The notes beneath the pieces are model-generated. The model was not told where the DNA came from. It worked only from the letters and a program-made list of their open reading frames with translations, and made no database searches. DNA of 12,911 nucleotides, from NCBI GenBank assembly GCA_046597185.1, contig JBKJLF010000304.1, forward strand, positions 1 through 12,911. Direction: 5' to 3'. This document shows, in pieces, positions 1 through 7,104 of this stretch; within the stretch, counting starts at the first letter, position 1; each line of letters starts with the position of its first letter. Position numbers and translations under genes: made by a program. This DNA comes from CAMBDR01 sp046597185. GTDB lineage: Bacteria > Pseudomonadota > Gammaproteobacteria > Burkholderiales > Burkholderiaceae_D.

Positions 1-479
1 TATCCCCCCAAATAATGAGTTGGCCACACCCATTACAGGGTAACTACTCACCCCAAAAGCAGTGTGGCTATCTAGCATGAAGTGCTGCACATCCTTTTTC
101 TTTTAATATGTATTTGATATGTTAACTTAATCGCAATGTGTTGCGTATCCGCTTGCTATCACCCATGCGCCGTTTCCCGAATTGAACAGCATCAAGCGGG
201 TTTTCTGTTTTGAAGTGAAATTTGACAGCGCTTGGGCTGATATCAGTAAGCCATTTTTTTGGATTGATGCGCGCGCCATGTCCAATGAGTGGCGCGTTTC
301 AAAAACGCACTCAAATGGCGGACACGTCGCGGTGAGCCGAACCGGGCGCGGTGGTGCGGGTGTTGGCCGAATAGTTCGGGCTGGTGTTGCAGGGCGATTA
401 GCAGGCGCTGGATGAGTACGCCTGCGGCGATATAAATGTATTTAATAATATATTCTATCCCGGCTACCTATCGCATTTA
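1..479. other. Gene-poor stretch, no convincing gene
   Basis: No open frame here has a recognisable product, a good ribosome binding site or family-like composition. The plus-strand frame at 182-415 (77 aa) turns into low-complexity Gly/Arg/Val residues at its end and looks like chance coding in GC-rich DNA. On the minus strand an open frame of roughly 70 codons covers about 240-455 but has no ATG, GTG or TTG start with a Shine-Dalgarno sequence. Composition changes from AT-rich (positions 90-140) to GC-rich (270-430) and back to AT-rich (430-490), which fits a patchwork of decayed sequence. Confidence 0.5.
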
Positions 480-988
480 CTATATATCGTCGAAAGTAAT
501 TTCTGGAAAAAGAAACCGCAATAGTGCGATATAGGTCATGTCTGGAGTATAACGCTCATCACCAAGACTCATTGCGATTTTGTACCCTTTAACCTTTTTG
601 GCCCATTTCCCAGTTTTGTCCTCCTCTTCTATTTGTGATCTCCTGCCATATGCTTTCAATGCCCATCTAAAGAAATTTGCATATTGGGGATGAGCAGCTA
701 CAACCCAATGTGCAACTTGGATAAATGTAGGAAAACGAGAACCGATCACGCGGCCATGCTTTGCTGAATAAAGAATTCAAAAGTGTTGCATGCAAACCAT
801 TTTGTTTGTGCGGAAATGGTATTCCCATTACTGTGAACTCATGCTGAAATTTCCGCCAAGATTGCGAAATCAGTATTATTTGAAACGAACTCAATCCATT
901 CCATTTCAAATTTAATCCGCAAAGCCGCTTTCGCTGCTACTTCCAAATCATGGCGTTGCTTCTTACAACCATAGATAGCGGATAAGTA
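480..988 (-). pseudogene. Frameshifted remnant of an unrecognised gene
   Basis: Three overlapping minus-strand frames, read in order, look like pieces of one protein. The first (988 to about 840) has well-balanced residues such as HDLEVAAKAALRIKFEMEW. The second (about 860 to 740) includes EFTVMGIPFPHKQNG. The third (776 to 480) includes IQVAHWVVAAHPQYANFFRW and ends FLFPEITFDDI before a stop. Only the last piece has a usable start (GTG at 749), which would give an 89-aa protein. Each piece has protein-like composition, but none begins with a good ATG and Shine-Dalgarno. I do not recognise a family. Reading it as a single broken gene is inference; the alternative is one small hypothetical protein at 480-749. 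Confidence 0.35.
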
Positions 989-1171
989 TCAAAACGAATT
1001 ATAGTGAACTGCAAATGCAAAAAACCAGAGCAATTATAGGGTGGGGAAAGGGCCTGCATCCGAAGACAATCGCATCACATCTTCAATGCCGATAACCCAA
1101 GCAAGGTAGCAAACGACCACTCAAAAATAGGTGCCAGCAACGAATTAGTGCATGATAACACACCTAAATAC
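989..1171. other. Short non-coding stretch
   Basis: No frame, hairpin or repeat of note was seen between the two gene remnants. The sequence is mixed in composition and probably decayed accessory DNA. Confidence 0.4.
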
Positions 1172-1515
1172 CTAACCGTTTTTGGGAAACAGTGCCTTCA
1201 CCTTGTTGCAACGTGCCAAGTAATTAACCATTTTTTCACCATCCCCCTGCGCCTGCCAATACACCGCATCCGCCAAATCCGCCAACGGCGGATAAGCCGC
1301 CCGCCGCGCCGCAATCACACTTTCCTGCGCCTGCATCACCCGCTCGTCATCACTACGCCCATCCAACTAGCAGCGCTTTCAATCTCCCACTTCGCCCCAA
1401 CATACGGCACCGCTTCCTGCGCATACCCGTGTGACACTAAAAAACCATTTTCCACCACGTAAAACTCTGCCAGCAGCGTTTGGCTCCCATAATAGAAATA
1501 AAACGGCAGGGGCAT
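1172..1515 (-). pseudogene. Frameshifted phage-tail-like small protein
   Basis: Two minus-strand frames join into one protein of about 114 residues. The first runs from ATG at 1515 to a TGA at 1338-1336 (59 codons, starting MPLPFYFYYGSQTLLAEFYV). The second continues from 1366 to the stop at 1172 and carries YPPLADLADAVYWQAQGD followed by NYLARCNKVKALFPK. A Pro-Pro-Leu-Ala-Asp-Leu-Ala-Asp-Ala block followed by a short helix and a Lys-Pro-rich end is a pattern I associate with the C-termini of small phage tail or tail-fibre-associated proteins. The frame must change between 1366 and 1338, consistent with loss of one base. The start codon lies inside an inverted repeat (1509-1544), so the true 5' end may also be missing. 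No other phage genes are nearby, so this is probably a prophage relic. Confidence 0.55.
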
Positions 1516-1544
1516 TCACGAAAATTAAAAATCGTGGGTGCCCC
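1509..1544. repeat. Inverted repeat, 13-bp arms
   Basis: The arms GGGGCATTCACGA (1509-1521) and TCGTGGGTGCCCC (1532-1544) flank a 10-base A/T loop. Read as plus-strand RNA all 13 positions pair, two of them as U-G; read as minus-strand RNA two positions become A-C mismatches. There is no T-run after either arm, so it is not a classic intrinsic terminator. It overlaps the start codon of the adjacent phage-like remnant. Confidence 0.6.
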
Positions 1545-1563
1545 GTCTGAAGTCAAAACGAAT

Positions 1564-1598
1564 CGGGAGCCCGGTCAGATTGACTGAGCGGACTCCCG
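1564..1598 (-). terminator. Intrinsic terminator of the cytochrome gene
   Basis: Read on the minus strand, CGGGAGTCCGCTCAG (1598-1584) pairs with CTGACCGGGCTCCCG (1578-1564) around a 5-base loop, with one wobble pair and one mismatch. The downstream sequence ATTCGTTTT supplies a short T-rich tract. It lies 40 bases after the stop codon of the di-haem cytochrome gene, where a terminator is expected. Confidence 0.65.
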
Positions 1599-1638
1599 GC
1601 GAATTGTAAACATTATTTTCAAGCAATAAGTTCACCCA

Positions 1639-3342
1639 TTACAGTTGTTTCAAATACTCCAGCAAAGCGGCTTTTTCAGAAGAAGTGAACAACGTTCCAT
1701 ACTCATGCCCACAGCGGCTGTTGCCCGAGTTACGCAAGAGGCAATCCGTGGTCAGGTAGGTAAAGTTGAGCTGGGTTTGGGTCGTTGCCAGGCCAACCCG
1801 TGAAGTATCATAGGCAGGGCCGACCTGGAATGCCAGAGGACGCAGTATGACAGGGTTGAGCAAATCAGCCAAAGTCGGCACCGAACCATTATGTAAATAC
1901 GGGGCTGCGGCCCAAATACCTTGCAATACGCGCGATTCGTAGGCATAGCTGGTCAGCGTGGCGACCGCAGCTGGTGCGGCGACCGCCTTGCTGGTGCTGG
2001 TTTGGGTCAGGGTCGGGAATGGATTGCCGGAGCCAAGATATTGTTTAATCACGCCTCTGGATACCGTCTGCAACAAGCTCACTACCGAATCAACCGCCAG
2101 CATCGGGGTGCCATCGGGCTTGGTCGCGCCTTCCATTACACCGGTTTTTACCGTCGATGTGACCAAATTGGCCTGGCGGCTGTCGGTGCCAACATCTTGT
2201 ACCGGGGTAGCCCAGGTATTGTAGGTGACGCCGCCAAATACGCGCGGTGTACCGGCTTTGATGCCGTGGCAGTCTTCGCAACTCACATTGCCATGGAGGG
2301 TGTCTTTTTTGGCAAATACGGTTTTACCCGTGGCAACCAAGGTGGCGTTTAAGGCAAACGGCCATTTTGGTGGGCCCATTTTTCTTATATTGGTCTCTTG
2401 CTTGCCCAGACCGGGGAAGTTGGTCGAATTGATTTGCAAATAGTCGTAGACCAGCGGGGAGCTGCTGGTTTTGACCGGGTGCAGTTTGCCAAATACCCCC
2501 TCCACCTCGCCCAAATTACGCGCCAAAGCAAGATCAGGGCTGCCATTATTTGCAAAGCCCAACCATTGCGTTCTGTCCTGAATGCTGGCATTCCACAAAA
2601 ATGGGTAGCGCACGGGCGCATCGGCGCGCTTGATATTTTCGGCGATGATGTAAGGCGATGTGAGGCCCACATCCAGCCCCGAAAGCCGATTAAAAATCAT
2701 CGACACCGCATCCAGACGCCCTGCGCCCCACTTGGAGGTAGTCGGCACCGAGGCCGATACGATGGTGTGATACGGTGTATACCAGGCCTGCACGGCACTA
2801 CGCAAGGCGGCTTTGGTGGTGGCGTTGTTATTACTGCCCAGCACAGCAATGGCGAATTGGTCAAACACGGTAGTCGTATTCAACAGCTTGGCAACGGCAG
2901 CATCGAGATCGGTTAACAAAGCCCCGAAATCGGTGATCGCCGGGCCACCGTCGATACGGTAGGGCTGTGTTCCCACAGTAATTTGGCGGGTATGGCAACC
3001 GGAACAAGTCGGGCCAACATAGGTTTCGCCGCTCTTATCGACATTGGTGGTAAAGCCAACTGGCAAGCCCGCAACCGGGCTGGTAGGATTGGCCAGATAG
3101 CCATAGCGACTCAAGCTATTAGCGGAAAAAGGCGTGCCATCGGTCCTTTGTAATGCGAAATACCACTTCAAGGGAATCAGTTGTGAGCCTTGGTCTTGCG
3201 TGTAGAACGATGCACGGGTGGTGCTGGTCCAGTTAACGCCCTGATCAACATTAATGGGGGTTTGCGCCAGTACAGCGGAACAGCTTGCGATAGCTAACGC
3301 TGCGCCAATTAAATGTTTTTGGTTCGTTTTTATTCGTTTCAT
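1639..3342 (-). CDS. Exported di-haem c-type cytochrome (RoxA/CcpA-like)
   Basis: A 567-residue periplasmic or secreted haem protein. The ATG at 3342 is preferred over the in-frame upstream codon at 3384, because AGGAG (3352-3348) sits 5 bases before it and the product then starts with a clean signal peptide, MKRIKTNQKHLIGAALAIAS, ending VLA before Gln. Two haem-c motifs are visible: CSGCH (about residues 113-117) and CEDCH (355-359). The block RYGYL, then LPVGF, then YVGPTCSGCHT, then RIDGGPA, and a C-terminal APYLHNGSVPTLADLL, is typical of the di-haem cytochrome c peroxidase-like superfamily that includes the rubber oxygenases RoxA/RoxB and the MauG-like proteins. Members act as peroxidases or oxygenases in the periplasm. 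Substrate cannot be read from sequence, so rubber cleavage is only one possibility. The gene stands alone, with its own terminator at 1564-1598. Confidence 0.85.
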   Translation of the reverse strand: MKRIKTNQKHLIGAALAIASCSAVLAQTPINVDQGVNWTSTTRASFYTQDQGSQLIPLKWYFALQRTDGTPFSANSLSRYGYLANPTSPVAGLPVGFTTNVDKSGETYVGPTCSGCHTRQITVGTQPYRIDGGPAITDFGALLTDLDAAVAKLLNTTTVFDQFAIAVLGSNNNATTKAALRSAVQAWYTPYHTIVSASVPTTSKWGAGRLDAVSMIFNRLSGLDVGLTSPYIIAENIKRADAPVRYPFLWNASIQDRTQWLGFANNGSPDLALARNLGEVEGVFGKLHPVKTSSSPLVYDYLQINSTNFPGLGKQETNIRKMGPPKWPFALNATLVATGKTVFAKKDTLHGNVSCEDCHGIKAGTPRVFGGVTYNTWATPVQDVGTDSRQANLVTSTVKTGVMEGATKPDGTPMLAVDSVVSLLQTVSRGVIKQYLGSGNPFPTLTQTSTSKAVAAPAAVATLTSYAYESRVLQGIWAAAPYLHNGSVPTLADLLNPVILRPLAFQVGPAYDTSRVGLATTQTQLNFTYLTTDCLLRNSGNSRCGHEYGTLFTSSEKAALLEYLKQL

Positions 3343-3674
3343 TTCGTCTCCTAATAATAGATTATGGGGTAAAGAAGTTGCCAATATGATTGCATATTTT
3401 TGATTTTACTGACCTCTATTTAGAAGTATAACACTAAACTAATTTAATTAATAGGACTTTGTTTGATCTTTCAAACGGCCGTGCAAATTTTTTTTCAGGG
3501 TTTCGATTACCGCTTTAGTATTTTTTCAATATTTTTATCGTTTGATTTCTTTCGACTTGATTCGATTGTGATGCATTAATGTTCGCAATGAAAATATGCT
3601 GTCCACCTGAATAAAGCGCAAAGACCGGCACGTTCCAGCAACACAATCGCAACAGAATGTCCATCCGTGAATCA

Positions 3675-3686
3675 TGGGCCATCCAA
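3675..3686. repeat. Degenerate single copy of the REP-like motif
   Basis: TGGGCCATCCAA matches, at 11 of 12 positions, the complement of the third right-hand unit (GTGGATGGCCCA, 4682-4693). It has the same orientation as the tandem copies at 3843-3914 and lies 157 bases further from the transposase gene. Confidence 0.4.
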
Positions 3687-3842
3687 GAAAAACGTCGCCT
3701 CTTTGGCCTCATACTAAAAATGGGTGCCTGGCTGTAGTAGGATTAAAACAGCGCTGATCATTAATGCACCATGAATCGGCCAGTTCTGATTTCCCAATAT
3801 GACAGGATAGTAAATGAAGCTCATTACAGCACAAGAAGCAGC

Positions 3843-3914
3843 ATCGTCTTGGGACATCCACAAATCATCGTCTTGGGACATCAACAAGATATCGTCATGG
3901 GACACCCACGGTTC
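3843..3914. repeat. Left REP-like array, three 24-bp units
   Basis: Three contiguous 24-bp units begin ATCGTCTTGGGACATC, ATCGTCTTGGGACATC and ATCGTCATGGGACACC, at 3843, 3867 and 3891. Each carries the core TGGGACATCCAC or a one- to two-base variant (3850-3861, 3874-3885, 3898-3909). The core is the exact reverse complement of GTGGATGTCCCA found on the other side of the transposase gene. This arrangement fits REP sequences mobilised by RAYT proteins. Confidence 0.75.
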
Positions 3915-3997
3915 AAGCGAATAAATATCCAAAAACTGGTTGTCAATTACCTTGTATGTTGCATATTTAAACACGTATCTAGCCAAAGGAATCGATC

Positions 3998-4840
3998 ATG
4001 ACTCGCTCTCGCAAAACATTGATATCCCTCGCCGCCACACAGTTTTACCATTACACCTCCCGTTGTGTTCGGCATTCATTTTTATGCGGGTTGGACAAGG
4101 TATCCGGTGTTTGCTTTGAGCACCGCAGGCAATGGATTGAGGATCGGCTATTAGCCTTGGCCCAATGGTTCGCCATGGATATCGCTGCTAACACAATTAT
4201 GAGCAACCATTACCATGTTGTTCTACAGGTGAATCGAGAAAAAGCGCTATCCTGGAGCGACGCCGAAGTGGTAGAGCGCTTGCGAGAAATATTCCCCCGC
4301 AAAGTAAAGTCGAAAGAAAGTACAACTGAGAGTAGCGCCAAGGAGCTTGAAAACCCTGTATTGCCGAAAGTTATTGCCTGTTGGCGCGAGCGCTTGATGG
4401 ATATCAGTTGGTTTATGCGCTGCCTGAACGAACCTGTCGCCCGGCAAGCCAATCAAGAAGACAAGGTTACCGGGCGGTTTTGGGAGGGACGCTTCAAAAG
4501 TCAAGCCTTGCTCGATGAAAGCGCCTTATTGGCCTGCATGGCGTATGTCGATTTGAATCCGGTTCGCGCCAAAATTGCGGCAACGCCCGAGGCGGCCGCC
4601 CACACATCGACTCAACGTCGACAAGGTGGATGTCCCAACTCAAACGTCCCAACTCAAACGAGGTGGATGTCCCGATTTAAAGTGGATGGCCCAACCCAAA
4701 AGACTCAAAGCGCTCTAAACCAATGGGTAGCTGGCCGCCAAATGGTTATCCCAGTGCAAGCGCGGCTGCCGATGTACCAGCCTGGCTTGCCATCGTCCGA
4801 TTTCCATTGCGTAAATGGCACCGCTACCCGAGGTGAGTAA
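3998..4840 (+). CDS. RAYT / Y1 (HUH) transposase, C-terminus altered
   Basis: A single-strand DNA nuclease of the REP-associated tyrosine transposase (IS200/IS605-like Y1) family, expected to mobilise or process the flanking repeats. AAAGGA lies 7 bases before the ATG. The metal-binding His-x-His is in SNHYHVVL (His71, His73). The conserved C-terminal part of the domain is GRFWEGRFKSQALLDESALL followed by MAYVDLNPVRA (residues 181-191), whose Tyr183 is the candidate nucleophile. From about residue 208, after AATPEAAAHTSTQRR, the protein stops resembling the family: codons 209-238 translate the right-hand repeat array and the rest is antisense to the DUF1513 gene, overlapping it by 126 bp. Family members of this type usually continue for roughly 100 family-specific residues here, so this copy is probably truncated and may be inactive. 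Confidence 0.8.
   Translation: MTRSRKTLISLAATQFYHYTSRCVRHSFLCGLDKVSGVCFEHRRQWIEDRLLALAQWFAMDIAANTIMSNHYHVVLQVNREKALSWSDAEVVERLREIFPRKVKSKESTTESSAKELENPVLPKVIACWRERLMDISWFMRCLNEPVARQANQEDKVTGRFWEGRFKSQALLDESALLACMAYVDLNPVRAKIAATPEAAAHTSTQRRQGGCPNSNVPTQTRWMSRFKVDGPTQKTQSALNQWVAGRQMVIPVQARLPMYQPGLPSSDFHCVNGTATRGE
4626..4712. repeat. Right REP-like array
   Basis: Direct copies of GTGGATGTCCCA-type cores lie at 4626-4637, 4663-4674 (ending G) and 4682-4693 (GTGGATGGCCCA). They are linked by ACTCAAAC-like spacers, and one partial unit (GTCCCAACTCAAACG, 4646-4660) lies between the first two. The orientation is opposite to the left array, so the transposase gene lies inside an inverted arrangement. 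The array ends in CAAAAGACTCAAAGCG (4697-4712), which recurs exactly at 9051-9066. It provides the altered end of the transposase frame and lies just beyond the DUF1513 stop codon. Confidence 0.75.
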
Positions 4841-5881
4841 CACCGTCGTGAGCTGTGCCGTCAGAGCGCCGCCCGCCACATCATGCAAGTCAATATCGGC
4901 GATCCAGCTTTGTCGGTGCACATCCCAAATCGATACCTTACCACCCCGTGGGGCCGTGCCAAGGACAAACTGGCCGCCCCCGCAACAGATGACGCTGGCA
5001 ATATACTGGTTCAAGGCACGTTGCGCCGTCAGCGGCTGCCCTGACAACGGGATCAGCTCGCCACCGCTGGCATGGGCAAACATCAAGGCTTGGTCGTCCC
5101 CGGCTGGGCCTTGATATTGCGCGCCAACGATCACGCGATCATCCGGCGTTACCGTTAAATGGCGCAAACTCAATTGATGGTGTGGAGGCTCCACGCGTTC
5201 TTGCACCGTAGCGCTGGCAAGATCGATATAGGCAAGGCTGGATGCCATGGAAGACAGGTTAAGCTTGCGCCGCTCAAAATCCGGGTGGGTTTCGATACCG
5301 CCATTGGCGACAACCAAGGTTTTGCCACCCGACAAAATCGCTAATTCATGCGGCTCCACCCCAAAACTGGGGAATTCGCCAATCCGCTTCAAGTTGTCGG
5401 TTTCATACACACCGATCACACCCCGGTTGTTTGCGTAGTCATTTTCGCTGACAAACAGCCGCCTCGCGTCCGGGCTGAACACACCATGGCCAAAAAAGTG
5501 GCGTCCATCGATGGCCGCCACGGTCTTGCGCATTTTGCCGCCACGCATTTTGCTGCCATTCATTTTGCTGCCATTCAGATCGAGCATGCACATCCAGCGC
5601 CCCGGCCTGCGCGCAAAAAACACGGCAAAGCGCCCATCATGCGAAACGCAGGCCGAATGGCCACGGGAAGGAACCGGAAATCGGCTGTACAATTGGCCGG
5701 ACACATGAAAAACACCAATGAAATGCTGTTCATGCTGGTCAGACCATGCGCTGAAAAACAGCCCTGACCCCAACCTTGGCCCCAGGCCTTGCCCCCTTGC
5801 CGGGGTTGACAGGCTACCAAGCATGGGCAGCGCAATCAGCGCCGCTGCCTGGGCCACAAAGCCTCTGCGCTTAATCGCCAT
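4715..5881 (-). CDS. DUF1513 periplasmic beta-propeller-like protein
   Basis: A 388-residue exported protein of the DUF1513 family, usually encoded next to imelysins and of unknown biochemical role. The ATG at 5881 gives MAIKRRGFVAQAAALIALPM, a signal with a twin-arginine pair that may use the Tat route. It overlaps the imelysin stop codon by 11 bases, suggesting translational coupling. An in-frame ATG at 5923 would lengthen the leader and lose the signal-like N-terminus. Family blocks visible in order are SRGHSACVSHDGR, GRHFFGHGVFSPD, SENDYANNRGVIGVYETD, VEPHELAILSGGKTLVVANG, THPDFERRKLNLSSM and GTAPRGGKVSIWD; repeated strand-like blocks suggest a beta-propeller. Three 5-residue units (NGSKM, NGSKM, RGGKM) form a recent expansion in one loop. 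It is the last gene of the five-gene operon. Confidence 0.85.
   Translation of the reverse strand: MAIKRRGFVAQAAALIALPMLGSLSTPARGQGLGPRLGSGLFFSAWSDQHEQHFIGVFHVSGQLYSRFPVPSRGHSACVSHDGRFAVFFARRPGRWMCMLDLNGSKMNGSKMRGGKMRKTVAAIDGRHFFGHGVFSPDARRLFVSENDYANNRGVIGVYETDNLKRIGEFPSFGVEPHELAILSGGKTLVVANGGIETHPDFERRKLNLSSMASSLAYIDLASATVQERVEPPHHQLSLRHLTVTPDDRVIVGAQYQGPAGDDQALMFAHASGGELIPLSGQPLTAQRALNQYIASVICCGGGQFVLGTAPRGGKVSIWDVHRQSWIADIDLHDVAGGALTAQLTTVLLTSGSGAIYAMEIGRWQARLVHRQPRLHWDNHLAASYPLV
5531..5575. repeat. 15-bp tandem repeat inside DUF1513 gene
   Basis: Three 15-bp units, CATTTTGCCGCCACG, CATTTTGCTGCCATT and CATTTTGCTGCCATT, occupy 5531-5575. On the coding strand they encode NGSKM, NGSKM and RGGKM, so the frame is preserved. 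The last two units are identical, indicating recent duplication. Confidence 0.8.
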
Positions 5882-7055
5882 CTCTTGCGTTAAACCGGTA
5901 TTCAATTCCACTTGCTTTGGCATAGTCCAACTTGAGCAAATAATACACCTCCGAAACGCTGCGGTGCAGTTGCACCAGCGTGGCAGGCCGTTTTTCTTGC
6001 AGCAAATGCTCGGCACTGCCGCCGCTGGCATCAATCTGGCTGAGCGCGGCGGCAAAGCCCGCTTTAATTTTCTGATCTAACAGGGCCGCTTTGCCTGATT
6101 GGTTTGACCGGTTTGACGAGGGATTTTTTTGCAGCAGATACCAACTCAATCCATGCTGCATCTGATACAAATCCAAGGCCAATGCCAGACTCGCCTTGAT
6201 TTGTGCAAGCGAGCTTTGGCTGCGCCAGCTTTCAAGCAATTGGGGATTCAAGCGGCCGGGTTTGCTGGCGCGCCCCGCATTGCCACGCTTTTCCATACCC
6301 AGTGCCAAACCCAGTTTCTGGTGCCGAATGTGATCCAGCGCAGTGATCACGCTGCTCAATACAATGCCCACATTGCGCTTAAAATAACCAGCGTGAACTT
6401 TTTCCACATCAAGATTGTAAAAGGTCGGGCCAAAGTCGTCTTGCCATAGCTGCGCAAGCTGTTGGGCATTGCTTGCCAAATTGTGCGCCGTTGCCTTGAG
6501 TAGCGGACATAGCGGTTTTTGCGCCGCATATTTTTCAGGCGTGGCCAGCGCCTCGTCAAACAGCAAATATTCCAGGGCTGACAAACCTTGCATACCAACG
6601 CCCGCTTTTTCCAACTCTTGGGCGCTGATGGCGAGGTTTTTGCCCGCAATGCGCGAGGCGAATTTGCGCTGCACCAAATTCAGGGGATCGGGCCAAAATT
6701 GAAATTGGGGCTGGGCATTGGTGGTTTCAATCGGGCCAAAATCAACCATCGCCAGCGCGCCCCAGCTTTGCATGGCTTGCAACCAGGCAGTGCGCAGGTC
6801 TGCCAGGGCCGCAGCGGACAGGTTGGTACAAAATTTTTCCGCCTCGGCATTGAGTACTTTGCTGCGCTGATCAAGCTGCTGGTGGGCGGGCAACAGGCTG
6901 TTGTTCACGACGGCCTGTATCAATGCCTGTTCGGGTGAGGCATTTTGCGCCATGGGCAATGGCATCACACCAGTTAGCAACAGTAGCACAGAGCAGCGCT
7001 TAAAGGCGGCGTGGATGCGGTAGTTTATGCTGTTTATGCTGTTCATGCGGTTCAT
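5871..7055 (-). CDS. Imelysin-family periplasmic protein
   Basis: A 394-residue exported helical protein of the imelysin (peptidase M75-like) family. Imelysins are linked to iron or other metal uptake; enzymatic activity is doubtful for most. The start at 7055 gives a basic N-terminus, a hydrophobic stretch (CSVLLLLTGVMPLPMAQ) and then the mature domain. Its Shine-Dalgarno is weak and the ATG at 7046 is an alternative. Family blocks are WGALAMVDFGPI, QFQFWPDPLN (about residues 117-126), GMQGLSALEYLLFDE (154-168) and the C-terminal GIEYRFNARDGD. GLSALEY replaces the GxHxxE motif of classical imelysins, as in the second imelysin subtype found beside DUF1513 genes. A 9-bp repeat spans the start codon and a Ser/Asn-rich insert (NPSSNRSNQSGK) lies near residue 320. 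It starts 49 bases after the preceding gene and overlaps DUF1513. Confidence 0.82.
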   Translation of the reverse strand: MNRMNSINSINYRIHAAFKRCSVLLLLTGVMPLPMAQNASPEQALIQAVVNNSLLPAHQQLDQRSKVLNAEAEKFCTNLSAAALADLRTAWLQAMQSWGALAMVDFGPIETTNAQPQFQFWPDPLNLVQRKFASRIAGKNLAISAQELEKAGVGMQGLSALEYLLFDEALATPEKYAAQKPLCPLLKATAHNLASNAQQLAQLWQDDFGPTFYNLDVEKVHAGYFKRNVGIVLSSVITALDHIRHQKLGLALGMEKRGNAGRASKPGRLNPQLLESWRSQSSLAQIKASLALALDLYQMQHGLSWYLLQKNPSSNRSNQSGKAALLDQKIKAGFAAALSQIDASGGSAEHLLQEKRPATLVQLHRSVSEVYYLLKLDYAKASGIEYRFNARDGD

Positions 7056-7058
7056 GAT
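7023..7058. repeat. 9-bp tandem repeat at the imelysin start codon
   Basis: Four 9-bp units, GTTTATGCT (twice), GTTCATGCG and GTTCATGAT, run from 7023 to 7058. On the coding strand they give MNRMNSINSIN, so the repeat contains the proposed start codon and a second ATG 9 bases later. Unit number would set N-terminal length without changing frame. Confidence 0.75.
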
Positions 7059-7104
7059 ATCGGGTTTTCCATCGGGTGCGCTGCTGTGGGCACGATTGCC
7101 GCGA

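Larger units (their letters stand above)
3343..3997. other. Divergent intergenic region with REP-like repeats
   Basis: This 655-base gap separates the minus-strand cytochrome gene from the plus-strand transposase. The part next to the cytochrome (about 3350-3540) is strongly AT-rich and should hold its promoter; a minus-strand TATACT (3430-3425) is a possible -10 box, but I see no good -35. From about 3675 the region carries copies of a TGGGACATCCAC-type repeat (3675-3686, and the tandem array 3843-3914). Small open frames at 3515-3712, 3714-3986 and 3771-4001 are judged spurious because the last two simply translate the repeat. Confidence 0.5.

Noticed and set aside
18..45. Possible degenerate REP-like copy (TGAGTTGGCCACACCCA)
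   Set aside because: It shares TGAGTTGG with the spacer and core of the right array, but the core differs at several positions, so the resemblance could be chance.
3843..3914. Possible CRISPR array (three 24-bp repeats)
   Set aside because: The units are contiguous with no spacers between them, have only three copies, and share a core with the inverted array beyond the transposase gene. They are tandem REP-like repeats.
3771..4001. Plus-strand 76-aa frame ending ATGA at the transposase start
   Set aside because: Its middle is only the translated 24-bp repeat (IVLGHPQI-type units) and it has no recognisable domain or good ribosome site. The ATGA overlap is probably chance.
5348..5767. Plus-strand 139-aa frame
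   Set aside because: It is antisense to the well-supported DUF1513 gene and its residue composition is that of a shadow frame.
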